Notes: a model not told the origin generated them from the letters alone. A stretch of 6,031 nucleotides of DNA from Casp-actino8 sp046091365 (GCA_046091365.1 JBJTBM010000123.1:1-6031), one strand, 5' to 3'. Shown: positions 1 to 5,628, counted from the first letter of the stretch. Translations and numbers: made by a program.

Positions 1-234
1 TACGTGGCGGTCGAGATCAAACGTCGCGGAGAGATCGACGGCGTCGAGCAACTCGCGCGCTACCTCGAGGTGTTGCGAGCCGACGCGAACCTCGTGGGTT
101 TGCGCGGCATCTTCGCGGCCCAGAGCATCAAGCCCCAGGCCCAGGTGATCGCCGAACAGCGGTCGATCACCTGCGTCGAGGTGGACTACGACGATCTGCG
201 CGGGCGGCGCCCCGACGACCTTCGTCTGTTCTGA
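1..234 (+). CDS. nucS: Mismatch-specific endonuclease NucS/EndoMS, C-terminal fragment (5' end outside window)
   Basis: The reading frame is open from base 1 (Tyr-Val-Ala-Val-Glu-Ile-Lys) to a TGA at 232-234, giving the last 77 residues. The end of the RecB-like nuclease domain is visible: E5-x-K7 in VEIKRRG fits the catalytic Glu/Lys pair, and Q17-x3-Y21 (QLARY) fits the conserved Q-x3-Y motif. The catalytic Asp would lie upstream, outside the window. The tail IKPQAQ...LRLF closely resembles mycobacterial NucS as I remember it. NucS is known to cut both strands at mismatched bases and provides mismatch repair in actinobacteria lacking MutS/MutL. The GTG at base 4 is an internal Val codon, not the start. 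The gene ends one base from the stop of the convergent hydratase gene, and no terminator hairpin is visible. Identity is very likely; whether the missing part is intact cannot be seen. Confidence 0.93.
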   Translation, partial: YVAVEIKRRGEIDGVEQLARYLEVLRADANLVGLRGIFAAQSIKPQAQVIAEQRSITCVEVDYDDLRGRRPDDLRLF

Positions 235-235
235 A

Positions 236-1087
236 TCAGGAGTGTCGTACGAGACCTTGGTCGATGACCACCCGGTCGCCGACCGAAGTGGTGAACACGG
301 CCTCACCGGAGCCCGTCTTCCAGATGCGCACGGTCAACTCGTCACCCGGCAACACCGGCGACGAGAAACGGCCCTCGATGTGGTGGAAGCGCGTCACGTC
401 GTTGTCGCACAGCGCCTTCAACAGCATGCGACCGGTGAATCCGTAGGTGCACAGCCCGTGGAGAATCGGACGATCGAAGCCTCCCAAGGCCGCGAACGAC
501 GGATCGGTGTGCAACGGGTTGCGGTCGCCCGACAAGCGGTAGACGAACGCCTGATCCGGCGAGGTGGTCAATGACACCTCGTGGTCGGGCGCCGCGGCGG
601 GCGGTTCGTTCTGCGGACCGGACGGCCCACGGTCGCCGCCCCATCCACCTTCGCCACGGATGAACACCGACGAACGCGTGGTCCACAAAGGCTCACCGGT
701 GGCCGACTTCACCTCGGCCTCGGTGACCACGACCGCCGCCTTGCCCTTGTCGTGCATGGCGACGACCTTGTCCTGCACGGTCGCCTCGGCTTCGACGGGT
801 ATCGGTCGGTGCAAGGTGATCGCCTGTGATCCGTGAACGAGCATGGCCCAGTTGAACGAGCCGATCGATGCCATCGCCGACCGACCGGCCGACGTGGTGC
901 CCGAGCCGGCGACCACGGCGAAGGTCGGGAACACGACCTGGTTCAGGTCTTTGGTGTTCTCGGTGGTGAAGGCGAGATCGTCGCCACCCGCACCGATACC
1001 CACGGCATAGAGCAAGGCGTCCTTCGACGTCCAGGACATCGTGCGCACGTCGCCGACGGTTCCGACTGCTTCGGGGTTCAAGGGCAT
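236..1087 (-). CDS. MaoC-family 2-enoyl-CoA hydratase (hydratase 2, double hot-dog; HSD17B4/Hsd4B-like)
   Basis: This 283-residue protein probably adds water to trans-2-enoyl-CoA to give (3R)-hydroxyacyl-CoA in the cytoplasm. It has the two-repeat hot-dog layout of eukaryotic-type hydratase 2. Residues about 1-145 form the substrate-binding half (PTFAVV at 54-59, DKGKAAVV at 113-120). A Gly-rich linker follows (RGEGGWGGDRGPSG, 144-157). The catalytic half begins near 170, with YRLSGDRNPLHTDP at 183-196 carrying the Asp188/His193 dyad, then PILHGLCTYG at 207-216. As I recall it, M. tuberculosis Rv3538 (cholesterol side-chain degradation) shares these motifs. The ATG at 1087 was chosen because GAGGAG (minus strand of 1095-1100) lies 7 nt upstream and family similarity begins there; the frame stays open further upstream but overlaps the SDR gene. 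It is second in an operon, 29 nt after the SDR stop. Chain length and steroid versus fatty acyl substrate cannot be told. Confidence 0.92.
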   Translation of the reverse strand: MPLNPEAVGTVGDVRTMSWTSKDALLYAVGIGAGGDDLAFTTENTKDLNQVVFPTFAVVAGSGTTSAGRSAMASIGSFNWAMLVHGSQAITLHRPIPVEAEATVQDKVVAMHDKGKAAVVVTEAEVKSATGEPLWTTRSSVFIRGEGGWGGDRGPSGPQNEPPAAAPDHEVSLTTSPDQAFVYRLSGDRNPLHTDPSFAALGGFDRPILHGLCTYGFTGRMLLKALCDNDVTRFHHIEGRFSSPVLPGDELTVRIWKTGSGEAVFTTSVGDRVVIDQGLVRHS

Positions 1088-1094
1088 GTCTGTT

Positions 1095-1100
1095 CTCCTC
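1095..1100 (-). promoter_or_regulatory. Shine-Dalgarno site of the MaoC hydratase gene
   Basis: The minus strand reads GAGGAG, with 7 nt to the ATG at 1087. This strong site settles the start inside a much longer open frame and shows the gene is translated from its own ribosome site in the 29-nt gap after the SDR gene. Confidence 0.8.
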
Positions 1101-1116
1101 TGTGTGATTCTTCGGT

Positions 1117-2037
1117 TCAGGAACGGGGCTGCGGCCAGCCGCCGGGCGTGCCATCCATGCCCGAGTTCTTGCGGGCGGTCTTCAGAAGTTCGGTCACGAT
1201 GGGACCGAGTTGGGTGGGGTCGTCGACCGGTGCGTGCTTGGGGCCGCGCACCCATCCCTCGGCCACGGCGAGCACGTCTCCGCTGGCCTCGAAGACACGA
1301 CCGGTGACATCGGCGGCTTCGTCGGACGCCAACCACGTGACGATCGGGGCGATCCAACGCGGCGACCGCTTCTCGCGATCCTCGTCGGTTTCGGGCGCCG
1401 GTCCGAGACCCTCGGTCATGCGGGTGAGGGCCACCGGGGCCACCGCGTTGACGGTGACGTTGTAGCGCGCCATCTCGAGGGCCGCGATGTTGGTGAACGC
1501 GGCGATGCCGGCCTTGGCCGCGCCGTAGTTGGTCTGGCCGACGTTGCCATAGATGCCCGACACCGACGTGGTGTTGATGATGCGACCCGACACCGGCTTA
1601 CCGGCCTTGCTCTGCTCACGCCAATATGCGCAGGCGTGGCGAGTGGGCGCGAAGGTTCCCTTGAGGTGCACGTTGATGACCGCGTCCCACTCGGCCTCGG
1701 TCATGGAGAACAACATGCGGTCGCGCAGGATGCCCGCGTTGTTCACGACGATGTGCAGGTCACCGAACGTGTCGATGGCGGTCTGGATCATTCGCGCGGC
1801 ACCCTCGTAGTCGCTGACGCTGTCACCGTTCGCCACCGCCTCTCCGCCCATAGCCTTGATCTCCTCGACCACCTGTTGGGCGGGCGAGAGATCGCCGCCG
1901 CTGCCGTCGACGTTCCCGCCGAGGTCGTTCACGACCACTTTGGCGCCCTGAGCCGCCAGGCTGAGCGCGTGTTCGCGTCCGATGCCTCGACCGGCCCCGG
2001 TCACGATCGCGGTTCGTCCTTCACACAGTCGAGCCAT
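1117..2037 (-). CDS. SDR-family (3R)-hydroxyacyl-CoA dehydrogenase, HSD17B4/MFE-2 type
   Basis: A 306-residue classical short-chain dehydrogenase. Seen: cofactor motif TGAGRGIG at 13-20, Asp38 after strand 2 in VVNDLGG (predicts NAD over NADP), NNAG at 99-102, Asn122, and the catalytic triad Ser158, Tyr171, Lys175 (NYGAAKAG). The extended DLGGNVDGSGGD segment and about 50 residues beyond the usual SDR core are typical of the dehydrogenase domain of multifunctional enzyme 2 and of mycobacterial relatives such as Rv3548c and Rv0148 (from memory). The likely reaction is oxidation of (3R)-hydroxyacyl-CoA to 3-ketoacyl-CoA. The next gene encodes the hydratase that would make that substrate, so the pair covers two successive beta-oxidation steps. 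The ATG at 2037 has AAGGAG 6 nt upstream. Fatty acyl, branched acyl or steroid side-chain CoA are all possible substrates. Confidence 0.92.
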   Translation of the reverse strand: MARLCEGRTAIVTGAGRGIGREHALSLAAQGAKVVVNDLGGNVDGSGGDLSPAQQVVEEIKAMGGEAVANGDSVSDYEGAARMIQTAIDTFGDLHIVVNNAGILRDRMLFSMTEAEWDAVINVHLKGTFAPTRHACAYWREQSKAGKPVSGRIINTTSVSGIYGNVGQTNYGAAKAGIAAFTNIAALEMARYNVTVNAVAPVALTRMTEGLGPAPETDEDREKRSPRWIAPIVTWLASDEAADVTGRVFEASGDVLAVAEGWVRGPKHAPVDDPTQLGPIVTELLKTARKNSGMDGTPGGWPQPRS

Positions 2038-2043
2038 CGACGT

Positions 2044-2049
2044 CTCCTT
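2044..2049 (-). promoter_or_regulatory. Shine-Dalgarno site of the SDR gene
   Basis: The minus strand reads AAGGAG, with 6 nt to the ATG at 2037. The SDR mRNA is therefore leadered, unlike the divergent reductase gene, which has no such site. Confidence 0.8.
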
Positions 2050-2056
2050 GCGTTAC

Positions 2057-2070
2057 CGGGTGATCACCCG
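2057..2070. promoter_or_regulatory. Perfect 14-bp palindrome, candidate repressor operator
   Basis: CGGGTGATCACCCG is identical to its reverse complement. It lies in the predicted untranslated leader of the SDR-hydratase operon, 19 nt before the ATG and just downstream of the likely transcription start near 2085. A dimeric repressor there could block the operon. TetR-type regulators commonly control acyl-CoA and steroid catabolism genes in actinobacteria, but this is not the KstR consensus as I recall it. In RNA it could form a 5-bp stem with a GATC loop. It is 80 bp from the divergent reductase start, so control of both genes is possible. The palindrome is seen; operator function is inferred. 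Confidence 0.5.
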
Positions 2071-2091
2071 TCTGTGACTTCTGCTCCACGG

Positions 2092-2097
2092 ATCATA
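2092..2097 (-). promoter_or_regulatory. Predicted -10 box of the SDR-hydratase operon
   Basis: The minus strand reads TATGAT, one base from the TATAAT consensus, in an otherwise GC-rich gap. Transcription would start near 2085, giving a leader of about 48 nt that contains the palindrome and the AAGGAG site. No convincing -35 box is visible, as is common for actinobacterial promoters. Confidence 0.55.
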
Positions 2098-2137
2098 GGT
2101 AACGCCATCCGGTGGCACACCAGTCGCCGACCACTCC

Positions 2138-2143
2138 TAGCCT
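2138..2143 (+). promoter_or_regulatory. Predicted -10 box of the prenyl reductase gene (leaderless)
   Basis: TAGCCT fits the actinobacterial TANNNT -10 pattern. It ends 6 nt before the GTG at 2150, so the first transcribed base would be the G of the start codon. No Shine-Dalgarno sequence lies upstream of that GTG, which supports a leaderless mRNA. The -35 region is weak. Confidence 0.55.
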
Positions 2144-2149
2144 TGCGCC

Positions 2150-3376
2150 GTGAACGCCGTGCGACCCGACATCGACTGTGACCTGCTGGTCGTGGGCGCT
2201 GGACCGGCCGGCGCCGCCGCCGCTATCACGGCCGCGCGGGCCGGACTGCGGGTGACCGTCGTCGACAAAGCCCGGTTCCCCCGTGACAAGTGCTGCGGTG
2301 ATGGACTGACCACCTTGGCCCTGCGCCAGTTGCAGTCTCTCGGTTTCGACCCGTCCACGGTTCCCTCGTGGCAAGACGTCTCGGCCGCCCATCTTCGCTC
2401 TCCGTCGGGTCGCGAGGTGCGCCTGCCTCTACCCGAGAACGGACGCTTCGCCGCCGTCACGCCCCGCGTCGAATTGGACGCCGCTCTGGTCGATCACGCC
2501 CGAACGATCGGCGCCACCATCATCGAGGAGTGCTCGTTCGACGGTATCTCTTCCGCTGCCGACCAGGTGACGGTGAGCGTCGTCATCGACGGATCGACCT
2601 CCACCATTCACGCCCCGTGGGTCGTCGCGGCCGATGGCATGTGGAGTCCGGTGCGCAAGGCGATGGGCGTGGCGACCGAGGGATACCTCGGCGAGTGGCA
2701 CGCCTTTCGCCAATACGCCAGCAACGTGACCGGTCCGGCCAAGGATCGACTGATCGTCTGGTTCGACGAGGATCTGCTCCCCGGTTACGCGTGGAGTTTC
2801 CCTTTGCCGGGCAACCGCGTGAACATCGGCTTCGGCATCCTTCGAGACGGCGAGCGCCGCGTGCAAGACATGAAGGTTCTGTGGAACGACCTCCTGCGTC
2901 GCGATCACGTGGTCGACGCTTTGGGTGAGGGTTTCCAACTGGAGGGTCGTCACACCGCCTGGCCCATTCCGGCCCGCATCGACGAGGCGGTCACCTCCAG
3001 CGGACGCGTGCTGTTCGTCGGCGACGCGGCCATGGCCACCGATGCCCTTACCGGAGAAGGAATCGGACAGGCCTTGTTGACCGGCGTCGAAGCGGCCAAG
3101 GCCGTGATCGGAGCGGACGATCCGGCAAGCGTGCGAAGCCGCTATGCCCGCGCGGTGCGTCATCACCTCTTGGCCGACCATCGCATGTCGATGCGACTGT
3201 CGAAGGTGCTCGCCAAACCGAAGGGCGCTCGAGGCGCGATCGCCATCTTGGACAAGTCGGGATCATGGGGACGGCGCAACTTCGCCCGCTGGATGTTCGA
3301 GGACGAACCGCGGGCCATCGCCCTCACCCCGGGACGCTGGCACCGCCGACTGTTCCGTCAACACGGCGCCTACTGA
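2150..3376 (+). CDS. FAD-dependent geranylgeranyl reductase-family protein (MenJ-like)
   Basis: A 408-residue flavoprotein that probably saturates double bonds in an isoprenoid chain. Seen: the ADP-binding fold near the N-terminus with GAGPAG at 16-21 and acidic Asp39 ending strand 2; PRDKCCGDG at 44-52, the CGDG signature of the family; AADG at 160-163; PGYAWSFP at 211-218, the substrate-pocket motif of geranylgeranyl reductases; and GDAA at 291-294 followed by LTGEGIG, the second FAD-binding motif. Layout and length match M. tuberculosis MenJ (Rv0561c), which reduces one isoprene unit of menaquinone, and archaeal and plant geranylgeranyl reductases. Menaquinone, polyprenyl phosphate or a carotenoid-type substrate are all possible; no prenyl synthase or quinone gene lies beside it to decide. 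GTG at 2150 was chosen because family similarity begins within a few residues and a -10 box sits at leaderless distance; the GTG four codons in part (2159) is an alternative. Confidence 0.88.
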   Translation: MNAVRPDIDCDLLVVGAGPAGAAAAITAARAGLRVTVVDKARFPRDKCCGDGLTTLALRQLQSLGFDPSTVPSWQDVSAAHLRSPSGREVRLPLPENGRFAAVTPRVELDAALVDHARTIGATIIEECSFDGISSAADQVTVSVVIDGSTSTIHAPWVVAADGMWSPVRKAMGVATEGYLGEWHAFRQYASNVTGPAKDRLIVWFDEDLLPGYAWSFPLPGNRVNIGFGILRDGERRVQDMKVLWNDLLRRDHVVDALGEGFQLEGRHTAWPIPARIDEAVTSSGRVLFVGDAAMATDALTGEGIGQALLTGVEAAKAVIGADDPASVRSRYARAVRHHLLADHRMSMRLSKVLAKPKGARGAIAILDKSGSWGRRNFARWMFEDEPRAIALTPGRWHRRLFRQHGAY

Positions 3377-3380
3377 GTCG

Positions 3381-3410
3381 GTCGCCCCGTCCCACGACTA
3401 CCGTGGCGAC
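3381..3410. repeat. Overlapping inverted repeats in the reductase-flavoprotein gap
   Basis: GTCGCC (3381-3386) pairs with GGCGAC (3405-3410). Inside, CCACG (3392-3396) pairs with CGTGG (3402-3406) around a 5-base loop. The pairings compete for bases 3405-3406. They overlap the predicted -10 box and end directly before the ATG. No T-run follows, so an intrinsic terminator for the reductase gene is unlikely; an operator or chance are the alternatives. Confidence 0.35.
3399..3404 (+). promoter_or_regulatory. Predicted -10 box of the flavoprotein-MFS unit (leaderless)
   Basis: TACCGT fits TANNNT and is followed by exactly 6 nt (GGCGAC) and then the ATG at 3411, the same geometry as the reductase gene. 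No Shine-Dalgarno sequence precedes this ATG. A transcript beginning at the ATG would probably continue into the transporter gene. Confidence 0.55.
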
Positions 3411-4376
3411 ATGCGCACCCGACTGACCGAACTGCTCGACATAGAACACCCGGTGATGCTCGCCGGCATGGGTGGAGTGTCGTACTCGCAACTGGTGGCC
3501 GCGGTGAGCGAGGCCGGGGGTATCGGCACCTTCGGTGCGGCGCCGATGCGACCGGGTCAACTCGACGAGGAGATCGCCGCCGTCCATCGTCTGACCTCCA
3601 AGCCCTTCGGCGTCGATCTCCTGGCGGCCATTCCGGGTCAGTTGGAGAAGGACGTCGACAGCATCATCGCCGGTGGCGCGCGCATCTTCGTCGCCGGCCT
3701 CGGAGTGCCCCGCGAAATCATCGACGTTCTGCACGCCAACAACATCCTCGTCGGATCGATGTGCGGCAAGGTGCGCCACGCCGAGGCCGCGTTGGCCAGC
3801 GGCTGCGACTTCGTCGTGGCCCAGGGCACCGAGGGGGGCGGACACACCGGCACCGTGGCGACGATGGCTCTGGTGCCTCAGGTCGTCGATGCGGTCGGGG
3901 CCAAGATCCCGGTCGTGGCCGCCGGCGGATTGTTCGACGGCCGCGGACTCGCAGCCTCGCTCGCTCTCGGGGCCGACGGTGTCTGGATGGGTACCCGCTT
4001 CATCGCCACTCCCGAGGCGCACGCCCCGAACGCCTACAAACAGACGCTGCTCGAGTTGCCCGAGGACGGAACGGTCGTGTCGCGCGCGTACACCGGCAAG
4101 ACCTGTCGTGTCGTGCGCACCGACTGGACCCAACACTTCGAGGAGCATCCCGAGGAGTTGAAGCGGTTCCCCGAACAGGTCGGGGTGTCGGTCGGAGCGG
4201 GCGCCAACCATATGGGCGCTCCCCCGGAGGTGGAGGTCGACCCCAAACGCGAATTCATGCCCGCGGGTCAAGGTGTCGGTGCGGTGCGCGAACTCGTGCC
4301 CGCCGGCGATCTCGTGCGGCAGATCGTGCGCGAGGCCGAACAGGTCATCGCCGCGATGGCTCGTTTCGCTCGCTGA
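3411..4376 (+). CDS. Nitronate monooxygenase-family FMN protein (2-nitropropane dioxygenase-like TIM barrel)
   Basis: This 321-residue protein is a TIM-barrel flavoprotein of the nitronate monooxygenase/enoyl reductase family. Seen: an N-terminal barrel strand with HPVMLAGMGG at 13-22, GGIGTFGA at 36-43, the flavin/active-site motif QGTEGGGHTG at 138-147 with His145 at the catalytic position of class I enzymes, and the FMN phosphate site from AAGG (170-173) to ADGVWMGTRF (188-197). The C-terminal AGQGVGAVRELVPAGDLV (285-302) is also typical. The family signature usually reads EAGGH; here it is EGGGH. Members include true nitronate monooxygenases, FabK enoyl-ACP reductases and the mycobacterial steroid-ring enzyme IpdC, and sequence alone does not separate them here. 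The ATG at 3411 fits family similarity and the leaderless promoter; the frame is open upstream to 3144 but that stretch is the end of the reductase gene. The transporter gene follows after 13 nt. Confidence 0.87.
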   Translation: MRTRLTELLDIEHPVMLAGMGGVSYSQLVAAVSEAGGIGTFGAAPMRPGQLDEEIAAVHRLTSKPFGVDLLAAIPGQLEKDVDSIIAGGARIFVAGLGVPREIIDVLHANNILVGSMCGKVRHAEAALASGCDFVVAQGTEGGGHTGTVATMALVPQVVDAVGAKIPVVAAGGLFDGRGLAASLALGADGVWMGTRFIATPEAHAPNAYKQTLLELPEDGTVVSRAYTGKTCRVVRTDWTQHFEEHPEELKRFPEQVGVSVGAGANHMGAPPEVEVDPKREFMPAGQGVGAVRELVPAGDLVRQIVREAEQVIAAMARFAR

Positions 4377-4389
4377 GCGGACCGCGTCC

Positions 4390-5628
4390 ATGTGGACGAT
4401 GTTGCGATCGAACGCCGACATGCGGCGGATGTTCCTGGCCCAAGTCGTCTCGTACATGGGTGACTGGTTCTCTTTCGTCGCACTCGTCGGCCTCATCAAG
4501 GATCTGACCGACTCGAACTTCCTCGTGTCGATGGTGATGGTGTCGTTCTCGTTGCCGTCCTTCTTCGCCTCCCCGATCGCCGGCCCCATTGCGGACCGAT
4601 TCGACCGACGCCGCATCCTCGTGGCCGTATCGGGGTTCCAAGCGCTGGCGGCACTGGGACTCCTCCTGGTGGGTGCCGACACGGTGTGGTTGGCCTTCGT
4701 CTTCCAGAGCACGGTCTCGGCCCTGGCCGCCGTCATCGGGCCCGCATCGCAGGCGGCCATTCCGAACATCGCCCGGGACGCCGACGAACTCTCGAAGGCA
4801 AACTCCCTACTCGGCTCGACGTGGGGCGTCATGTTGGCGGTCGGCGCGGCCATCGGTGGCGTGTTCGCGGCAACCTTCGGTCGTGATGCGGCGTTCATCG
4901 CCAATGCGCTCTCGTTCGTCGTCTCCGGAATCTTCTTCTCCCGTATCCGCACGCCGATGCGGGCCCCCGCGGACCCCACCAAACGGCGACAACGGTTGCG
5001 CCCGGTGGCCGACATGGGCGAGGCCCTCACCCATGCGCGTCGGGACCCGGTGTTGATGACCCTCGTTCTGTCGAAGACGACCTTTGCCGTGGGCAGTGGC
5101 GTGGTGTCGCAATTGGCGGTGTTGGCCTCGGACGTGTTCGACGGTGGTGACGGTTACCGCGGCATCCTGATCGGTGCGCGCGGCCTCGGCGCGGGCATCG
5201 GACCGGCTCTCGCGATGAAGTACACCGGTCGCGATCTCGGTCGGGTGCTGCGGGTGTGCGGCATTTCGAGCCTCACGTTCAGTCTCTGTTACCTCACCGG
5301 CGCGTGGATGCCGTTGTTCGGTCTGGCCGCCCTCTTCATCGTGTTGGCACACCTCGGAGGGGGCGCTCAGTGGACTCTCAGCACGTACGGCCTGCAGATG
5401 CGCTCCCCCGACGAGTTGCGCGGACGCATCATCGCCGGTGACTTCGCCCTCGTCACCCTCATGATGTCGGTCACGAGCTCCCTGGCCGGTCTGTTGTCCG
5501 ACGCGATCGGCGTCCGCGAAACCATCACGGTGTTCACCGGCGCGGCGGCGGTCGCGAGTTTCGTCTACATCAACGCGACGCGACGGCTGCGCACTCGACT
5601 GCTGAGTTCGCCAACGTCTGGGCCCTGA
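4390..5628 (+). CDS. Major facilitator superfamily transporter (MFS_3/EntS-like, 12 helices)
   Basis: A 412-residue inner-membrane protein with hydrophobic segments spread along its length, consistent with 12 transmembrane helices in two halves. Seen: LAQVVSYMGDWFSFVAL at 16-32 in helix 1, the helix 2-3 loop motif GPIADRFDRRR at 65-75 (MFS motif A), and QAAIPNIARDADELSKANSL at 121-140, typical of the MFS_3/EntS exporter branch. A basic central loop spans about 186-222, and PDELRGRI at 340-347 is the equivalent loop in the second half. The branch mostly contains proton-driven exporters of drugs or siderophores, but no substrate can be named. The ATG at 4390 is 13 nt after the flavoprotein stop, indicating one transcript; the upstream sequence GAGCGGA is a weak ribosome site, and the ATG at 4399 is an alternative start. 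The 3' end overlaps the convergent serine hydrolase gene by 59 bp. Confidence 0.9.
   Translation: MWTMLRSNADMRRMFLAQVVSYMGDWFSFVALVGLIKDLTDSNFLVSMVMVSFSLPSFFASPIAGPIADRFDRRRILVAVSGFQALAALGLLLVGADTVWLAFVFQSTVSALAAVIGPASQAAIPNIARDADELSKANSLLGSTWGVMLAVGAAIGGVFAATFGRDAAFIANALSFVVSGIFFSRIRTPMRAPADPTKRRQRLRPVADMGEALTHARRDPVLMTLVLSKTTFAVGSGVVSQLAVLASDVFDGGDGYRGILIGARGLGAGIGPALAMKYTGRDLGRVLRVCGISSLTFSLCYLTGAWMPLFGLAALFIVLAHLGGGAQWTLSTYGLQMRSPDELRGRIIAGDFALVTLMMSVTSSLAGLLSDAIGVRETITVFTGAAAVASFVYINATRRLRTRLLSSPTSGP

Larger units (their letters stand above)
2050..2105. repeat. 8-bp inverted repeat flanking the SDR promoter and leader
   Basis: GCGTTACC at 2050-2057 and GGTAACGC at 2098-2105 are exact reverse complements, 40 bp apart. 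One arm touches the predicted -10 box of the SDR promoter (2092-2097). The other shares one base with the 14-bp palindrome and adjoins the ribosome site. They could be two half-sites of a regulator or a chance match; only the pairing itself is seen. Confidence 0.4.

Noticed and set aside
245..252. 8-bp palindrome TCGTACGA near the end of the hydratase gene, considered as terminator or operator
   Set aside because: It lies within coding sequence, is short, and has no T-run.
1088..1357. Extended N-terminus of the hydratase reading frame, adding about 90 residues
   Set aside because: It would overlap the SDR gene, is Arg/His-rich without family similarity, and a strong GAGGAG site precedes the ATG at 1087.
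833..1465. Plus-strand open frame of 210 codons across the hydratase-SDR junction
   Set aside because: It is antisense to two real genes and their gap, with composition typical of a GC-rich shadow frame.
1210..2181. Long plus-strand open frame of 323 codons antisense to the SDR gene
   Set aside because: It is the mirror of a well-supported gene in GC-rich DNA. The translation is rich in Arg, His, Gly and Asp with no recognisable motif, and no ribosome site or promoter supports it.
2093..2460. Minus-strand frames of about 100 codons opposite the start of the reductase gene, considered as a small upstream gene
   Set aside because: They overlap the well-supported reductase N-terminus and the SDR promoter region and lack any family signature.
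3144..3410. Upstream extension of the flavoprotein frame into the reductase gene
   Set aside because: The residues are out-of-frame reductase sequence. Family similarity begins at the ATG at 3411, which also has a -10 box at leaderless distance.
4273..4389. Upstream extension of the MFS frame into the flavoprotein gene
   Set aside because: It is Cys/Ser/Arg/Pro-rich, unlike an MFS N-terminus, and overlaps the C-terminal coding region of the flavoprotein.
3324..5030. Minus-strand open frame of 568 codons opposite the flavoprotein and transporter genes
   Set aside because: Despite its length it spans two real plus-strand genes. Its translation changes character at the gene boundary and shows no domain. 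Long antisense frames are expected where codon third positions are mostly G or C.
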